Assembly: GCA_002308595.1 (NCBI GenBank)
Contig: DBWH01000025.1
Location: forward strand, 1,402-20,772
Direction of reading: 5' to 3'
DNA length: 19,371 bases
Source: Mageeibacillus sp. UBA1243
Lineage (GTDB): Bacteria > Bacillota > Clostridia > UBA1212
Program-made: the position numbers and the translations under genes
The notes under the pieces: generated by a model
What the model was told of the DNA's origin: nothing
The model's database searches: none
Seen by the model: only the letters and a program-made list of their open reading frames with translations
In this document: piece by piece, positions 1-7,746 of the stretch
Layout: every line of letters begins with the position of its first letter
Numbering within the stretch: position 1 is the first letter of the stretch

Positions 1-908
1 ATGAACGTCTGGTGACGCTCTTTGTCGGAAAAACGCATTATCTTGTCCTCAATCGAAGGACAGTACCTCGGTCCGACGCCCTCGATGGAGCCGTTGAAAA
101 GAGGCGAGCGGTGAATGTTGCTCGTAATGATCTCTTTTGTCTCCGGGGTCGTGTGCGTGAGGTAAACAGGAATCTCGTCAACGCTGAAATTCTCGGTTTC
201 GTAGGAAAAAGGCGTAGGAACCTCGTCTCCCGGCTGCGGAATCATTGTGGAAAAGTCGATGCTCTTGCGAAGGACTCTTGCCGGTGTGCCGGTCTTGAGC
301 CTGAGAATAGTAAAACCAAGCTCCGAAAGCCTTGCCGTGAGCCTGTTTGCGGGGAAAAGCCCGTCGGGTCCGCCCGGATAATTGACATCGCCAATGATAA
401 TTTTTCCCTTTAAATAGGTACCTGTGCACAACACGACAGCGCGGCACTTGTAGGCAGCCCCAGTGTGCGTAACAACGCCGGTAACGTGCGGAACGCGGTC
501 GTCATCGCCCTTTTCGCACAGAATATTCACAATCTCGCCCTGCTTGACGTCAAGATTTTCGCAAAGCTCGAGCTCGTGCTTCATCAGCGTCTGGTAGCGC
601 CTGCGGTCAATCTGCGCGCGCAGCGAGTAAACCGCGGGCCCCTTCGCCTTGTTCAGTATCTTCGACTGAATCGTGGCCCTGTCAGCCATCTTGCCCATGA
701 TACCGCCAAGGGCATCAATCTCCCTCACAAGCTGCCCCTTGGAGGTGCCGCCGATGCTCGGGTTGCAGGGCATGTTGCCCACACTGTCAAGGTTGATGGC
801 AAAAATAACCGTGCGAAAGCCAAGCTTAGCCGCCGCGTGTGCAGCCTCAGCTCCGGCGTGCCCGGCGCCTACTACGCAGATATCATATTCGCCTGCAAAA
901 AAGCCCAT
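1..908 (-). CDS. mnmG: MnmG (GidA), tRNA U34 carboxymethylaminomethyl-modifying enzyme, FAD subunit; partial
   Basis: This is the N-terminal part of MnmG, which works with MnmE to install the (carboxymethyl)aminomethyl group on U34 of certain tRNAs, using FAD and a folate one-carbon donor. About 302 residues are visible; the family is usually around 620-630, so the C-terminal half lies left of base 1. The protein begins MGFFAGEYD and continues into the FAD-binding motif GAGHAG at residues 14-19. The family signature CNPSIGG is at 48-54 and GPAVYSLRAQ at 90-99. The ATG is preceded by TGAGGTAATT, a fair ribosome binding site. It starts 42 bp after the mnmE stop, so both subunits are probably co-transcribed in the rpmH cluster. 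The frame is open to the window edge. Identification is very secure. Confidence 0.96.
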   Translation of the reverse strand, partial: MGFFAGEYDICVVGAGHAGAEAAHAAAKLGFRTVIFAINLDSVGNMPCNPSIGGTSKGQLVREIDALGGIMGKMADRATIQSKILNKAKGPAVYSLRAQIDRRRYQTLMKHELELCENLDVKQGEIVNILCEKGDDDRVPHVTGVVTHTGAAYKCRAVVLCTGTYLKGKIIIGDVNYPGGPDGLFPANRLTARLSELGFTILRLKTGTPARVLRKSIDFSTMIPQPGDEVPTPFSYETENFSVDEIPVYLTHTTPETKEIITSNIHRSPLFNGSIEGVGPRYCPSIEDKIMRFSDKERHQTF

Positions 909-950
909 AATTACCTCAAAAGAATCTTTTGTAAAAGATTTTGGGAAAAC

Positions 951-2354
951 TCATTTCCCAACGCAAAAATTCTTAAAAATATTGTCAATGACATCTTCAG
1001 AAATGTTCTTGCCGAGTATCTCGCAGAGCTTGTCGGCCGCAAGCCGCAGGTCTTCTGCGACGAAATCAAGCGGCAGCCCGCTCTCGTTGCTCTTAACGCA
1101 GAGCCTGAGGAGCTCGCATGCCTCGTCAATCAGCTGTTTATGCCTCTTTGACGTTATAACAGCCTCGTTTGTGAAGTCAAAACTGCCGAGAAGGAACATC
1201 TCCTTGATGGTTTCAAACAAATTGTCAACGCCGGCGCCTGTAAGAGCCGACATCTCAATGACCTTGGCGTCTTCGGGAAGGAGCGCGCGGATTGCGGAAA
1301 CGTCCTCCCTGGCATCGGTCTTGTTTATAATGTAAATCTTTTTCAGGGACGCGGGCACGTCTGAAAGCAGCGGATCGTCAACGACAGGCGAAAGCGCGTC
1401 AATCACGTACAGAAGAAGGTCTGCGCCGGAGATGGCGTCACGCGCCCTGTTAACGCCTATTTTTTCGACAATATCAGCCGTCTGCCTGATGCCTGCGGTG
1501 TCGGTCACAGTCATGGGGAAGCCGAAAAGCTGAATCTGCTCCTCGATGATGTCACGCGTCGTACCCGGAATATCGGTGACGATAGACCTGTCCGTTCCGC
1601 AGAAAATGTTCATGAGGGTTGACTTGCCGGCATTGGGGCTGCCGCCAATGACAACCGACACGCCTTCCTTGGCGATTTTTCCCTGAGAATAGGTATTTCC
1701 GAGCGCTTCAAGTTTCTTCAGCTGTTCGCCGATTGCAAGAAGGGCGTCGGAACCCACAGCCTCGTCGAATTCGTACTCGGGATACTCGATTGAAACGTCG
1801 ATTGCGGCAATCGCAGACGTAAGAGCCTCGCAGATACTCGTAATTTCGCGTCCGATGCGGCCCGAAAGGCCCGAAATTGCCGCCCTTCTGCCGTTGTCGG
1901 TTTTTGCGTTGATGACGTCCATGACAGCTTCGGCGCTTGAAAGATCGATCCTGCCGCCAAGGAAAGCCCTTTTCGTGAACTCGCCCGGCTCCGCGGCCCG
2001 TGCGCCTGCCTTAAGAAGCAGCTCCAGCGTCTTGTTTACGACTGAAAAGCCTCCGTGCGAGTTGATCTCGACAATGTTTTCGGTCGTATACGTGCGCGGA
2101 GCCTCCATTTTGGACACGAGGCACTCGTCAATCAGCTCCGGGCGGCTGCCCGAAAAGTCGAAAACGTAGCCGTGCCTTATGGTATGGTCGCCCATTTCGG
2201 ACACAAAAGCAGACAAGACGCCACTCTTGCTTCCGCAAAGGATCTTGTCAGCAATGGTAAACGCGTCTTGTCCGCTAAGTCGTATTATTGCGATGCCGCC
2301 GTTGCCTACAGGGGTCGAAATTGCGGCAATGGTGTCATTTTCATTGTGAATCAC
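951..2354 (-). CDS. mnmE: MnmE (TrmE), tRNA modification GTPase
   Basis: This 467-residue protein has the full length of MnmE, the K+-dependent GTPase partner of MnmG in tRNA wobble-uridine modification. The N-terminal folate-binding domain opens with DTIAAISTPVGNGGIAIIRL. The inserted G domain shows a P-loop GSPNAGKS at 238-245, DIPGTTRD at 261-268, DTAG at 285-288, NKTD at 344-347 and a SAL-type G5 motif at 369-371. The helical domain ends in the diagnostic C-terminal CVGK, whose Cys is conserved in the family. The start is GTG, two bases after the jag stop codon; no in-frame ATG is available before the conserved N-terminus, and AAAGGT inside the jag tail may serve as the ribosome binding site. 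This tight spacing suggests translational coupling to jag. Confidence 0.97.
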   Translation of the reverse strand: MIHNENDTIAAISTPVGNGGIAIIRLSGQDAFTIADKILCGSKSGVLSAFVSEMGDHTIRHGYVFDFSGSRPELIDECLVSKMEAPRTYTTENIVEINSHGGFSVVNKTLELLLKAGARAAEPGEFTKRAFLGGRIDLSSAEAVMDVINAKTDNGRRAAISGLSGRIGREITSICEALTSAIAAIDVSIEYPEYEFDEAVGSDALLAIGEQLKKLEALGNTYSQGKIAKEGVSVVIGGSPNAGKSTLMNIFCGTDRSIVTDIPGTTRDIIEEQIQLFGFPMTVTDTAGIRQTADIVEKIGVNRARDAISGADLLLYVIDALSPVVDDPLLSDVPASLKKIYIINKTDAREDVSAIRALLPEDAKVIEMSALTGAGVDNLFETIKEMFLLGSFDFTNEAVITSKRHKQLIDEACELLRLCVKSNESGLPLDFVAEDLRLAADKLCEILGKNISEDVIDNIFKNFCVGK

Positions 2355-2356
2355 GG

Positions 2357-2971
2357 TCAGATTACCTTTGTGTACGGTCTCAGTCTGATCACAACGCAGC
2401 GCTGAGGCTCTACGCCAAAGCTCTCTGTCTCAACCATACGGTTCGTCTGGAGCGCTGTGTGGATGATCCTGCGCTCTGCGGCGGGCATTGGCGGCAGCTG
2501 GATGGGTCTTCTGTACTTGCAGACGCGTGCCGCTGTGCTGTTGGCGAGGTCGATGAGCTTCTTTTCCTTGCTAGCACGATAATTTTCGCAGTCGACAATA
2601 ACTCTCTTGAATGCGGTTTTGTCTTTATTTACGATAATATTGGAAAGGTACGAGATTGCGTACACAACGTCGCCGCGCTTTCCTATCATGCTGCTGATAT
2701 TGTTTCCTGTGATATCGATCTTGATCGTTTCGTCGTCGGGATACGAGAACTCGAGGTCTCCTTCCACGCCAAGATACGACATAATCTCCTTGAGAAAAGC
2801 AGATATCTTTGTTTCATCGGCAATGTGTTCGGTAACTTTAACGACAGAATATTCATCCTCGTTTCCAAGCACCTCAACATCAGCGCTTTCTACATCTATT
2901 CCGAGTTCTTCCAATGCAAGAGAGATTGCCTCTTCGACCGTTTTGGCCTTTTTAATTGTGGTTCTTGCCAT
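2357..2971 (-). CDS. jag: Jag/KhpB, RNA-binding protein with Jag-N, KH and R3H domains
   Basis: This 204-residue protein has the three-domain order of Jag (also called KhpB or EloR). A Jag-N domain covers roughly residues 1-50. A KH domain at about 79-128 contains the GKRG loop at 97-100. An R3H domain at about 137-204 has the R-x3-H signature at R167-H171 inside PMPAAERRIIH. In Firmicutes this protein binds RNA and is linked to cell elongation and division; it is typically encoded beside yidC, as here. The ATG overlaps the yidC stop codon by one base (TAATG), and the stop lies two bases before the mnmE GTG, so yidC, jag and mnmE are probably translated in a coupled way. The length and architecture are ordinary for the family. 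Confidence 0.95.
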   Translation of the reverse strand: MARTTIKKAKTVEEAISLALEELGIDVESADVEVLGNEDEYSVVKVTEHIADETKISAFLKEIMSYLGVEGDLEFSYPDDETIKIDITGNNISSMIGKRGDVVYAISYLSNIIVNKDKTAFKRVIVDCENYRASKEKKLIDLANSTAARVCKYRRPIQLPPMPAAERRIIHTALQTNRMVETESFGVEPQRCVVIRLRPYTKVI

Positions 2972-3828
2972 TATTGTACCTCTTTCTCATTCTTTTTGAT
3001 AAAGAATGTATTGATCAAATAAGTCTGCAGGAGTGTGAGCAGGTTACTCACGAGCCAGTAGAAACCGAGGGCTGCAGGTGTGATGAGGGCGATAACAAAC
3101 GTCATGATCGGCATGAGCTTCATCATGAGTCCCATACCTCTTTGTGTAGGATCTTTCTGACCTTTATCTTTCTTCTGTCCTCTCGTGGGTGAGCTGAACC
3201 ACTGCACAACGTACTGCGATACGAGAACCAGAACGGGGATCAGAAGCAGCGGAACGTATGACCAGGACGAAAAAGCCTTTGTGGGAACGATTCCGAGGTC
3301 AAGTCCGAGGAAATTCATGTTTACGAGCGGTGAATTGCCAAGGAGCTGCGCTGCGGAGTCGGTCGTGCCCGAAGTCGAGAGCAGCCATGAGTTGATGCTG
3401 AGCTCGTCGGTTGCGATGCCGGCGGCCTTGGCGAGTTCCGAAAGGCTCTTCAGTGTGGTGCTCGAAATGCCGGAAATAAAGGTCAAAGGTCCGCGGATGA
3501 TCTGGTAGACGACGATGATTACCGGGAACATCAAAAGAGTCGGAAGACAGCCCGCCATCGGGTTTACACCGTACTTTGCATAGAGCTTCTGCTGCTCCTG
3601 CATGTATGCCTGGTTGTCTTTTCCGTAAGTTTTCTTCAGTGCGGCAAGTTCAGGCTGGAGCGCCTGAGTCTTAATCGTTGAAAGCTGCTGTTTGAGAGTG
3701 AGAGGGAACAACAGGATTTTCACAAACAGCGTGAAAAGAATGATCGCAATACCGTAGTTTCCGAATGCCAGATACTTGTAGATGTACTGCAATATTAAAC
3801 CGAACGGTTGTAGCAGAAAATTAAACAT
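2971..3828 (-). CDS. yidC: YidC/Oxa1-family membrane protein insertase
   Basis: This 285-residue polytopic protein matches the Gram-positive YidC/SpoIIIJ type, which inserts and folds membrane proteins, including ATP synthase subunits. Hydrophobic segments are visible near residues 25-45, in the FPVIIVVYQII region, in the YVPLLLIPVLVLVS region, and two near the C-terminus. The positively charged residue of the hydrophilic groove appears as Lys37 (LFVKILLFPL); B. subtilis SpoIIIJ has Arg at the corresponding place. The family-typical YGVNPMAGCLPTLLMFP stretch is present. There is no obvious lipobox or cleavable signal, unlike SpoIIIJ. The ATG has AAAGGA just upstream. The gene follows yidD by 79 bp and overlaps jag by one base. 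A short basic tail ends the protein. Confidence 0.95.
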   Translation of the reverse strand: MFNFLLQPFGLILQYIYKYLAFGNYGIAIILFTLFVKILLFPLTLKQQLSTIKTQALQPELAALKKTYGKDNQAYMQEQQKLYAKYGVNPMAGCLPTLLMFPVIIVVYQIIRGPLTFISGISSTTLKSLSELAKAAGIATDELSINSWLLSTSGTTDSAAQLLGNSPLVNMNFLGLDLGIVPTKAFSSWSYVPLLLIPVLVLVSQYVVQWFSSPTRGQKKDKGQKDPTQRGMGLMMKLMPIMTFVIALITPAALGFYWLVSNLLTLLQTYLINTFFIKKNEKEVQ

Positions 3829-3907
3829 CGATGGTCCTTTCGTGTAAGTGATTTTCGGCGTTAAGGGAGTCTGTGCCCCCGCGCGGCGATATCCTGCCTG
3901 CGAAAAG

Positions 3908-4150
3908 CTATTTTACGGGATCGTATCCGCCCTTTCCGAACGGATTGCATCTCATAATACGCCAAACTGCCATGCCGGAACCTTTTACAGCCCCGTGTTT
4001 TTTGATTGCGTCAGTTGCATACTGCGAGCATGAAGGGTAAAAACGGCAGCAGGGCTTCTTCAAAGGGGATATGAAACGGCGGTAAAACCGTATTATCCCC
4101 AATAAAATCGACTTGAAAATATTAGAAATCCACGAAAAAAGCTTTTTCAT
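3908..4150 (-). CDS. yidD: YidD, membrane protein insertion efficiency factor
   Basis: This 80-residue protein is a typical YidD (formerly DUF37), a small membrane-associated protein that assists YidC-dependent insertion. The family signatures are present: FYRRFISPL followed by [12 protein letters not shown], and near the C-terminus the [16 protein letters not shown] motif. The N-terminal 20 residues form an amphipathic or hydrophobic helix, [18 protein letters not shown]. The start chosen is the ATG of MKKLF, because an upstream in-frame extension lies inside rnpA and has no family similarity. GGAG lies about 12 bases upstream. The gene sits 22 bp after rnpA and 79 bp before yidC, the standard order in bacteria. 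The two conserved Cys of the PCCRFYP region and the later RC are all present. Confidence 0.95.
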   Translation of the reverse strand: MKKLFSWISNIFKSILLGIIRFYRRFISPLKKPCCRFYPSCSQYATDAIKKHGAVKGSGMAVWRIMRCNPFGKGGYDPVK

Positions 4151-4172
4151 AACTCTAAATATCTCCGTCGCT

Positions 4173-4631
4173 TCAGTCCGGGGTCTGCTCCGACACGCCA
4201 ATGTCATCGCGAGAATCCTCTTCCCGGCTGTTTTCGGAAGCACTTTTGTCGTTCATATATGCCAAAACTCCGAGGGTTCTCAGTATCCGTACAAACTCAC
4301 GGTGAACCTCGGAAGAAGAAGGCACATATACAGCACGCAATTTGCGCTGGGGAGTCGCTGCCGCGCGCTCGGAATACCGGGCGGTGACTATAATGTCGTA
4401 TTTGCCGAGAAGATCACTGCGAACGGTCCGGAAACTTTCGCGTACGAGACGCTTGAAGCGGTTCCTCTGAACGCTGTTTCCGAATTTTCTGCTCACCGTG
4501 ATACCGAGTCTGGACTCACCGTGAGAGGTCTTTACGACGTTGACGACCATGAACCGGCCGCCTTTCCGCGCGCCCTTGTTATAGGCCCGACGGAATTCGT
4601 AGTGATTTTTTACGGAAAAACTTTCTTTCAT
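4173..4631 (-). CDS. rnpA: RnpA, protein component of ribonuclease P
   Basis: RnpA is the small basic protein that binds the RNase P RNA and helps mature the 5' ends of tRNAs. The conserved RNR motif appears as [10 protein letters not shown] at residues 56-65, after the [15 protein letters not shown] strand-turn. The protein is 152 residues, longer than the usual 110-125. The extra length is an acidic, Ser-rich C-terminal tail beginning around residue 127 ([17 protein letters not shown]). The tail lacks family similarity and may be a dispensable extension. The ATG is preceded by AAGGTGG. The gene starts 94 bp after the rpmH stop, a common arrangement, and the catalytic core residues look intact. 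Confidence 0.95.
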   Translation of the reverse strand: MKESFSVKNHYEFRRAYNKGARKGGRFMVVNVVKTSHGESRLGITVSRKFGNSVQRNRFKRLVRESFRTVRSDLLGKYDIIVTARYSERAAATPQRKLRAVYVPSSSEVHREFVRILRTLGVLAYMNDKSASENSREEDSRDDIGVSEQTPD

Positions 4632-4700
4632 GTTCCTGCCACCTTAAAAGTCTTTGGATTGTCCATAAAACTGCAGCCGGTCGGCAGTCGGCAAAGCGAA

Positions 4701-4734
4701 TCCGCAGAGAGTATGCAGAGAGAATTTATGCGGA
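4701..4734 (-). repeat. Short direct repeats and hairpin across the rpmH stop codon
   Basis: On the minus strand the element TCTCTCYGCATA recurs three times with small changes, at intervals of about 14 bases, from the last codons of rpmH into the spacer. The outer copies form inverted arms TCCGCA and TGCGGA, which could pair with the rpmH stop codon in the loop. It could tune the rpmH-rnpA mRNA or be a replication-slippage remnant. The function is unknown. Confidence 0.4.
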
Positions 4735-4860
4735 GAGAACTTTTCTGCCCTTCGCTCTTCTTCTTGCAAGAACTTTTCTGCCGTTAGCGGTGGACATTCT
4801 TGCTCTGAAGCCGTGAACCTTACTTCTCTGTCTTGTGTTAGGTTGGAATGGTCTGATCAT
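4726..4860 (-). CDS. rpmH: 50S ribosomal protein L34
   Basis: This 44-residue, very basic protein is ribosomal protein L34 of the large subunit. The translation starts [20 protein letters not shown] and continues with [20 protein letters not shown] to end in KVLSA, the near-invariant L34 C-terminus. An excellent ribosome binding site, AGGAGGTG, lies about 9 bases before the ATG. The gene is the first of the cluster that continues with rnpA, and its promoter lies 47-76 bp upstream. In many bacteria dnaA is divergently encoded on the other side; here a phosphoesterase gene occupies that place. The stop codon falls inside the loop of a potential hairpin (4701-4734). Confidence 0.97.
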   Translation of the reverse strand: MIRPFQPNTRQRSKVHGFRARMSTANGRKVLARRRAKGRKVLSA

Positions 4861-4906
4861 TTCCGATTACACCTCCTGTAAAGTGAATGGTTGCAACCTT
4901 CGGGAA

Positions 4907-4936
4907 AGTATACAACGCAAAAGCCCCGTGTGTCAA
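4907..4936 (-). promoter_or_regulatory. Sigma-70-type promoter of the rpmH cluster
   Basis: On the minus strand there is a perfect -35 box TTGACA (4931-4936) and a -10 box TATACT (4907-4912), separated by 18 bp, with TG immediately before the -10 hexamer. Transcription would start near 4900, giving a leader of about 40 bases before rpmH. This would drive rpmH, rnpA, yidD, yidC, jag, mnmE and mnmG. Confidence 0.85.
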
Positions 4937-4967
4937 GCAAAGACCACAAGGGAGATAATTCTACTAC

Positions 4968-4998
4968 AAAAGGGGCAATCTTTGCAACCCCCTTTTTT
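4968..4998. terminator. Possible bidirectional Rho-independent terminator upstream of the rpmH promoter
   Basis: The arms AAAAGGGG (4968-4975) and CCCCTTTT (4989-4996) flank a 13-base loop. T6 follows on the plus strand and TTTTG on the minus strand. It lies just upstream of the rpmH promoter and could insulate it from transcription arriving from the right. No upstream gene pointing into it is evident, so its substrate transcript is unknown. Confidence 0.5.
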
Positions 4999-5131
4999 AA
5001 TGATTTTAAAGCTTTTATCAATAAGAAGATTTAAGCGAAAAAGCAGGGTTTTTGCGCAAATAAAGGCTCCGAACACGCCAATGCCGCCCCTCCGCAAAGC
5101 CCGCCGCAGCTGTAACAAAGGCAAAACGGTA

Positions 5132-5161
5132 TTGAAGAGACCTCCCGAAAAAGGGTATAAT
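5132..5161 (+). promoter_or_regulatory. Promoter of the phosphoesterase-capA-PHP operon
   Basis: A -35-like TTGAAG (5132-5137) and a perfect -10 TATAAT (5156-5161) are separated by 18 bp. Transcription would start near 5168, directly before the GC-rich hairpin at 5170-5202, leaving an untranslated leader of about 90 bases. Confidence 0.75.
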
Positions 5162-5169
5162 AAGCCAAA

Positions 5170-5202
5170 GTGCCTGCGCGCGCAAAGCCTTGCGCGCGGC
5201 AC
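5170..5202 (+). promoter_or_regulatory. Strong GC-rich hairpin at the 5' end of the phosphoesterase transcript
   Basis: GTGCC (5170-5174) pairs with GGCAC (5198-5202), and GCGCGCAA (5178-5185) with TTGCGCGC (5190-5197). There is a three-base bulge and an AGCC loop. It begins within a few bases of the predicted transcription start, so it could act as an mRNA 5'-end stabiliser or attenuator. It lacks a clean T tract, so a simple terminator is less likely. Confidence 0.6.
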
Positions 5203-5259
5203 CGTTTTGCAATGTTTAAAGGGCGAAAAATCGCCTGCAGATGACTTAGGTTGACGCCA

Positions 5260-6249
5260 ATGAAAAAACTCAAGGACAGCCGATATATCTCCCGCAGCAC
5301 GAAGGACAGCTTTTTCATCGAAGAAAAGAAGAAAAGGCACTTTGTGCCGCTTATTATCATTGGCGTGGTCCTTACTGTTATCATTGTTTTTGCCGTTGTC
5401 GGCCTCCGCTACGGCGCAAAAATAGTCGTTTCGCGGGCTGTCGTGAAAAGCGCGCAGCTTCCGGCCTCCTTTGACGGCTTCAAAATACTTCAGATCAGCG
5501 ACCTTCACGGCGTGGAGTACGGCGACAGGCAGTCGAGGCTGAAAAAGCTGATTTCAACGCTCGATTACGACATTGTGATCTTCACCGGTGACTACGCGGG
5601 GAAGCAGGAGGACGTCGAGTTCTTCATCAGGGACCTTGTCGCGTGCATCAGGGAAGGCGTTCCGATGTACTATATCCTTGGCGATTGCGATTACAAGCCG
5701 GAAAACGTTGACAAGAACAGCGAAAAGTGGAAAATGTGCATCACTCCGGCCGAAAAAACGCCTGTGATGAACTATTTTGAGGACTGCGGGGTCAAGTTTG
5801 TGTACCCGGCGCAGAAAATAACCAATGAGTCCGGCGACTCCATCTACCTCACGGGCATCAGGTACGAAAAAGAGCTGATGAACAAGATGGATTTTGACCA
5901 GGAGACCGATTTCAGCATCTGCGTGACGCACAAGCCGATCAACTACAACGTGACACGGCATCTGAAAGACGTGAACAAGCGGATGATAACCGAGATTGAC
6001 TACGACCTTTGCATTTCGGGGCATACCCTTGGCGGCCAGTACAGGCTGCCGGTCTTCGGGGCGCTGTTCTCGAGCGACGAGGGGTGGTTCCCGCAGGAGA
6101 AGTCGGTGAAGGGCCTCAGCGTTGACGACGCGGGACGGTACAACTACATAAACGGAGGTCTCGGCGTTGAGTCCGGGTTCAGATTTTTCAGCCATCCGGA
6201 GATCTCAATCATCGAGCTGAGGCATATTGAAAACGAAAAAAGTAAATGA
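5260..6249 (+). CDS. Membrane-anchored calcineurin-like metallophosphoesterase (YkuE-like) with altered metal-site motifs
   Basis: This 329-residue protein has a basic N-terminus, one membrane segment at about 28-50 and a metallophosphoesterase domain resembling the YkuE group, so the catalytic domain probably faces outside. Motif I is DLH at 81-83, motif II GD at 110-111 and the motif IV His is THKP at 223-226. Motif III reads GDCD (141-144) instead of GNHD, and motif V reads GHTL (254-257) instead of GHTH, so the second metal-binding His is missing. Activity may be altered or lost; the fold assignment is secure but the substrate is unknown. The ATG at 5260 is preferred over an in-frame TTG at 5251, as TTAGG lies about 10 bases upstream; this ATG is itself the end of a CGCCAATG octamer. 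A capA-like gene follows after 25 bp. Confidence 0.88.
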   Translation: MKKLKDSRYISRSTKDSFFIEEKKKRHFVPLIIIGVVLTVIIVFAVVGLRYGAKIVVSRAVVKSAQLPASFDGFKILQISDLHGVEYGDRQSRLKKLISTLDYDIVIFTGDYAGKQEDVEFFIRDLVACIREGVPMYYILGDCDYKPENVDKNSEKWKMCITPAEKTPVMNYFEDCGVKFVYPAQKITNESGDSIYLTGIRYEKELMNKMDFDQETDFSICVTHKPINYNVTRHLKDVNKRMITEIDYDLCISGHTLGGQYRLPVFGALFSSDEGWFPQEKSVKGLSVDDAGRYNYINGGLGVESGFRFFSHPEISIIELRHIENEKSK

Positions 6250-6274
6250 GGAATTGGCGGTAAAGTAGGGAAAA

Positions 6275-7708
6275 ATGAGCAAGTCAAAAATACTTAAGAT
6301 TGTTTTGTGGATTCTCATCGGCGTAATGGTCGCGGTCATTGTCGGCTTCTTCCTTTACGTTGTGCTTCACGGCATAAAAACGAGCTTCAACGCCGAAAAG
6401 GCGCCCGCAAACACGGTTGAACCGGGGACGACGGAGGAAATTCCGACTGAAACGCCAAAGCCCACCGAGGCTGCGACGCCGACTGAAACTGAGACGGCAA
6501 CCCCGGATGTGACTCCGGCGGAAACTGCAACCCCGACGCCCGAACCTGTGACTTTTAAGGACGTTGACGTTGTCGCGGTAGGCGATGTGATCATTTACAC
6601 CTCAATGTGGCAGAGCGCGAAGGCTTACGGCAAGGGCGAGTACGACTTTTCGGAGCTCACACAATACGTCAAGGATATTGCGGAGGGCGCGGACCTTGCC
6701 GTTTTCAACTTTGAGGACACCTGCGCGGGCGAGGAGGTCGGCTACAGCGCCTACCCGTCTTTCAACGCACCCGACAACATTCTCACGACGATGCGGAACA
6801 GCGGCTTTAAGGTGTCGCTCTACGCAAACAACCACACATACGACAAGGGCCACAACGGTTTCATGCGCACCCAGCAGGTCATGAAGGACAACGGCCTCAC
6901 AACTTACGGCACGAGAACCTCCGAAAACGAAAAGAGTTATGGTATTTACGAGGTCGAGGGTCTTAAAATAGGCTTTTTGAACTACACATACGAGTCGGGT
7001 TCGTCCCAGGGCGACGCCACGAAGAAATATCTGAACGGCATCCCTGTTGACGCCAATGACATTCCTCTCATCGATTCATTCCACTCGTCAAGGCTTGACA
7101 GCTTCTATCAGGAAGTCTCCGGAAGGATTGCGGACCTCAGAGCGGGCGGCGCCGACGTGATAATGTTTTTCATCCACTGGGGCGAGGAGTACAAGGAAAA
7201 CGCGAACACCGAGCAGCGGGATATTGCACAAAACCTCTGTAACCTTGGCGTCAACGCGCTCATCGGCATGCATCCGCACGTGGTGCAGCCGGTAGACACA
7301 TACGTTTCGTACGACGGACGGAACAGGATGATCTGCTACTATTCCCTTGGCAATTTCGCGAGCGCCCAGAACCGCACGACTTTCCAGGAAAATTACGACT
7401 ACGCGTGGCTCACCGAGAACGAGCTGATGGCCAAGCTCACCGTCAGGAAGTATTCGACGGGCGAGGCTCTCATCGTAAACGCGGATTACGAGCCGCTCTG
7501 GAGCCACAGATATTCCTCAAACAGCAGGATTATCACCAACATCATTCCTCTGCGGAAGGCCCTTGCCGGCGACGAGGCTAAGGAGCAGTACGGTCTCACC
7601 AAAACCTCTTTCGGAGTCACCCACGCAACTGCCGCCAAGGAATACATCGACTCTCAGGTCGCCTCCGGCATCGCTTCCTACAACGCCGGAATAGTGCTTC
7701 CAAGATGA
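6275..7708 (+). CDS. CapA-family protein, membrane-anchored, with Thr/Pro-rich linker
   Basis: This 477-residue protein belongs to the CapA/PgsA family, named for poly-gamma-glutamate capsule synthesis and sharing a metallophosphoesterase-like fold. A single membrane segment spans about residues 8-32. A low-complexity linker rich in Thr, Pro and Glu covers about 45-92, then the CapA domain begins (DVVAVGDV at 98-105). Family motifs seen are FNFEDTC at 144-150, ANNHTYDKG at 184-192, IHWGEEY at 300-306, GMHPHVVQPV at 331-340 and YSLGNF at 356-361. It is probably an extracytoplasmic enzyme held to the membrane. No other pgs genes are nearby, so true poly-glutamate synthesis is not indicated; a general wall or polymer role is possible. 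It lies 25 bp after the phosphoesterase and 38 bp before a PHP gene, suggesting one operon. Confidence 0.9.
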   Translation: MSKSKILKIVLWILIGVMVAVIVGFFLYVVLHGIKTSFNAEKAPANTVEPGTTEEIPTETPKPTEAATPTETETATPDVTPAETATPTPEPVTFKDVDVVAVGDVIIYTSMWQSAKAYGKGEYDFSELTQYVKDIAEGADLAVFNFEDTCAGEEVGYSAYPSFNAPDNILTTMRNSGFKVSLYANNHTYDKGHNGFMRTQQVMKDNGLTTYGTRTSENEKSYGIYEVEGLKIGFLNYTYESGSSQGDATKKYLNGIPVDANDIPLIDSFHSSRLDSFYQEVSGRIADLRAGGADVIMFFIHWGEEYKENANTEQRDIAQNLCNLGVNALIGMHPHVVQPVDTYVSYDGRNRMICYYSLGNFASAQNRTTFQENYDYAWLTENELMAKLTVRKYSTGEALIVNADYEPLWSHRYSSNSRIITNIIPLRKALAGDEAKEQYGLTKTSFGVTHATAAKEYIDSQVASGIASYNAGIVLPR

Positions 7709-7746
7709 GATACCGCCAATGATTTTCCCGCAAATAAAGGCAAAAA

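Larger units (their letters stand above)
4861..5259. other. Gene-free divergent intergenic region between rpmH and the phosphoesterase
   Basis: This 399-bp stretch has no convincing gene; open frames through it show no recognisable protein features and conflict with the promoters. It holds the minus-strand rpmH promoter, a GGGG/CCCC hairpin with a T6 tract at 4968-4998, a CGCCAATG octamer at 5076-5083, the plus-strand promoter at 5132-5161 and a strong hairpin at 5170-5202. No convincing DnaA-box cluster (TTATNCACA) was seen, so it does not look like oriC despite the rpmH neighbourhood. The part between about 5000 and 5130 shows nothing else. Confidence 0.7.

Noticed and set aside
917..945. 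Inverted AAAAGA/TCTTTT runs in the mnmE-mnmG gap as a terminator
   Set aside because: The stem is short and A/T only, and mnmG follows directly in the same cluster with a good ribosome binding site, so a terminator is unlikely.
4861..5259. Candidate replication origin next to rpmH
   Set aside because: No group of TTATNCACA-like boxes and no dnaA gene was seen; only weak single matches such as TTATCAATA occur.
4835..5508. Open frames on both strands across the rpmH-phosphoesterase spacer
   Set aside because: They overlap promoters, hairpins and real gene ends, and their translations show no family features.
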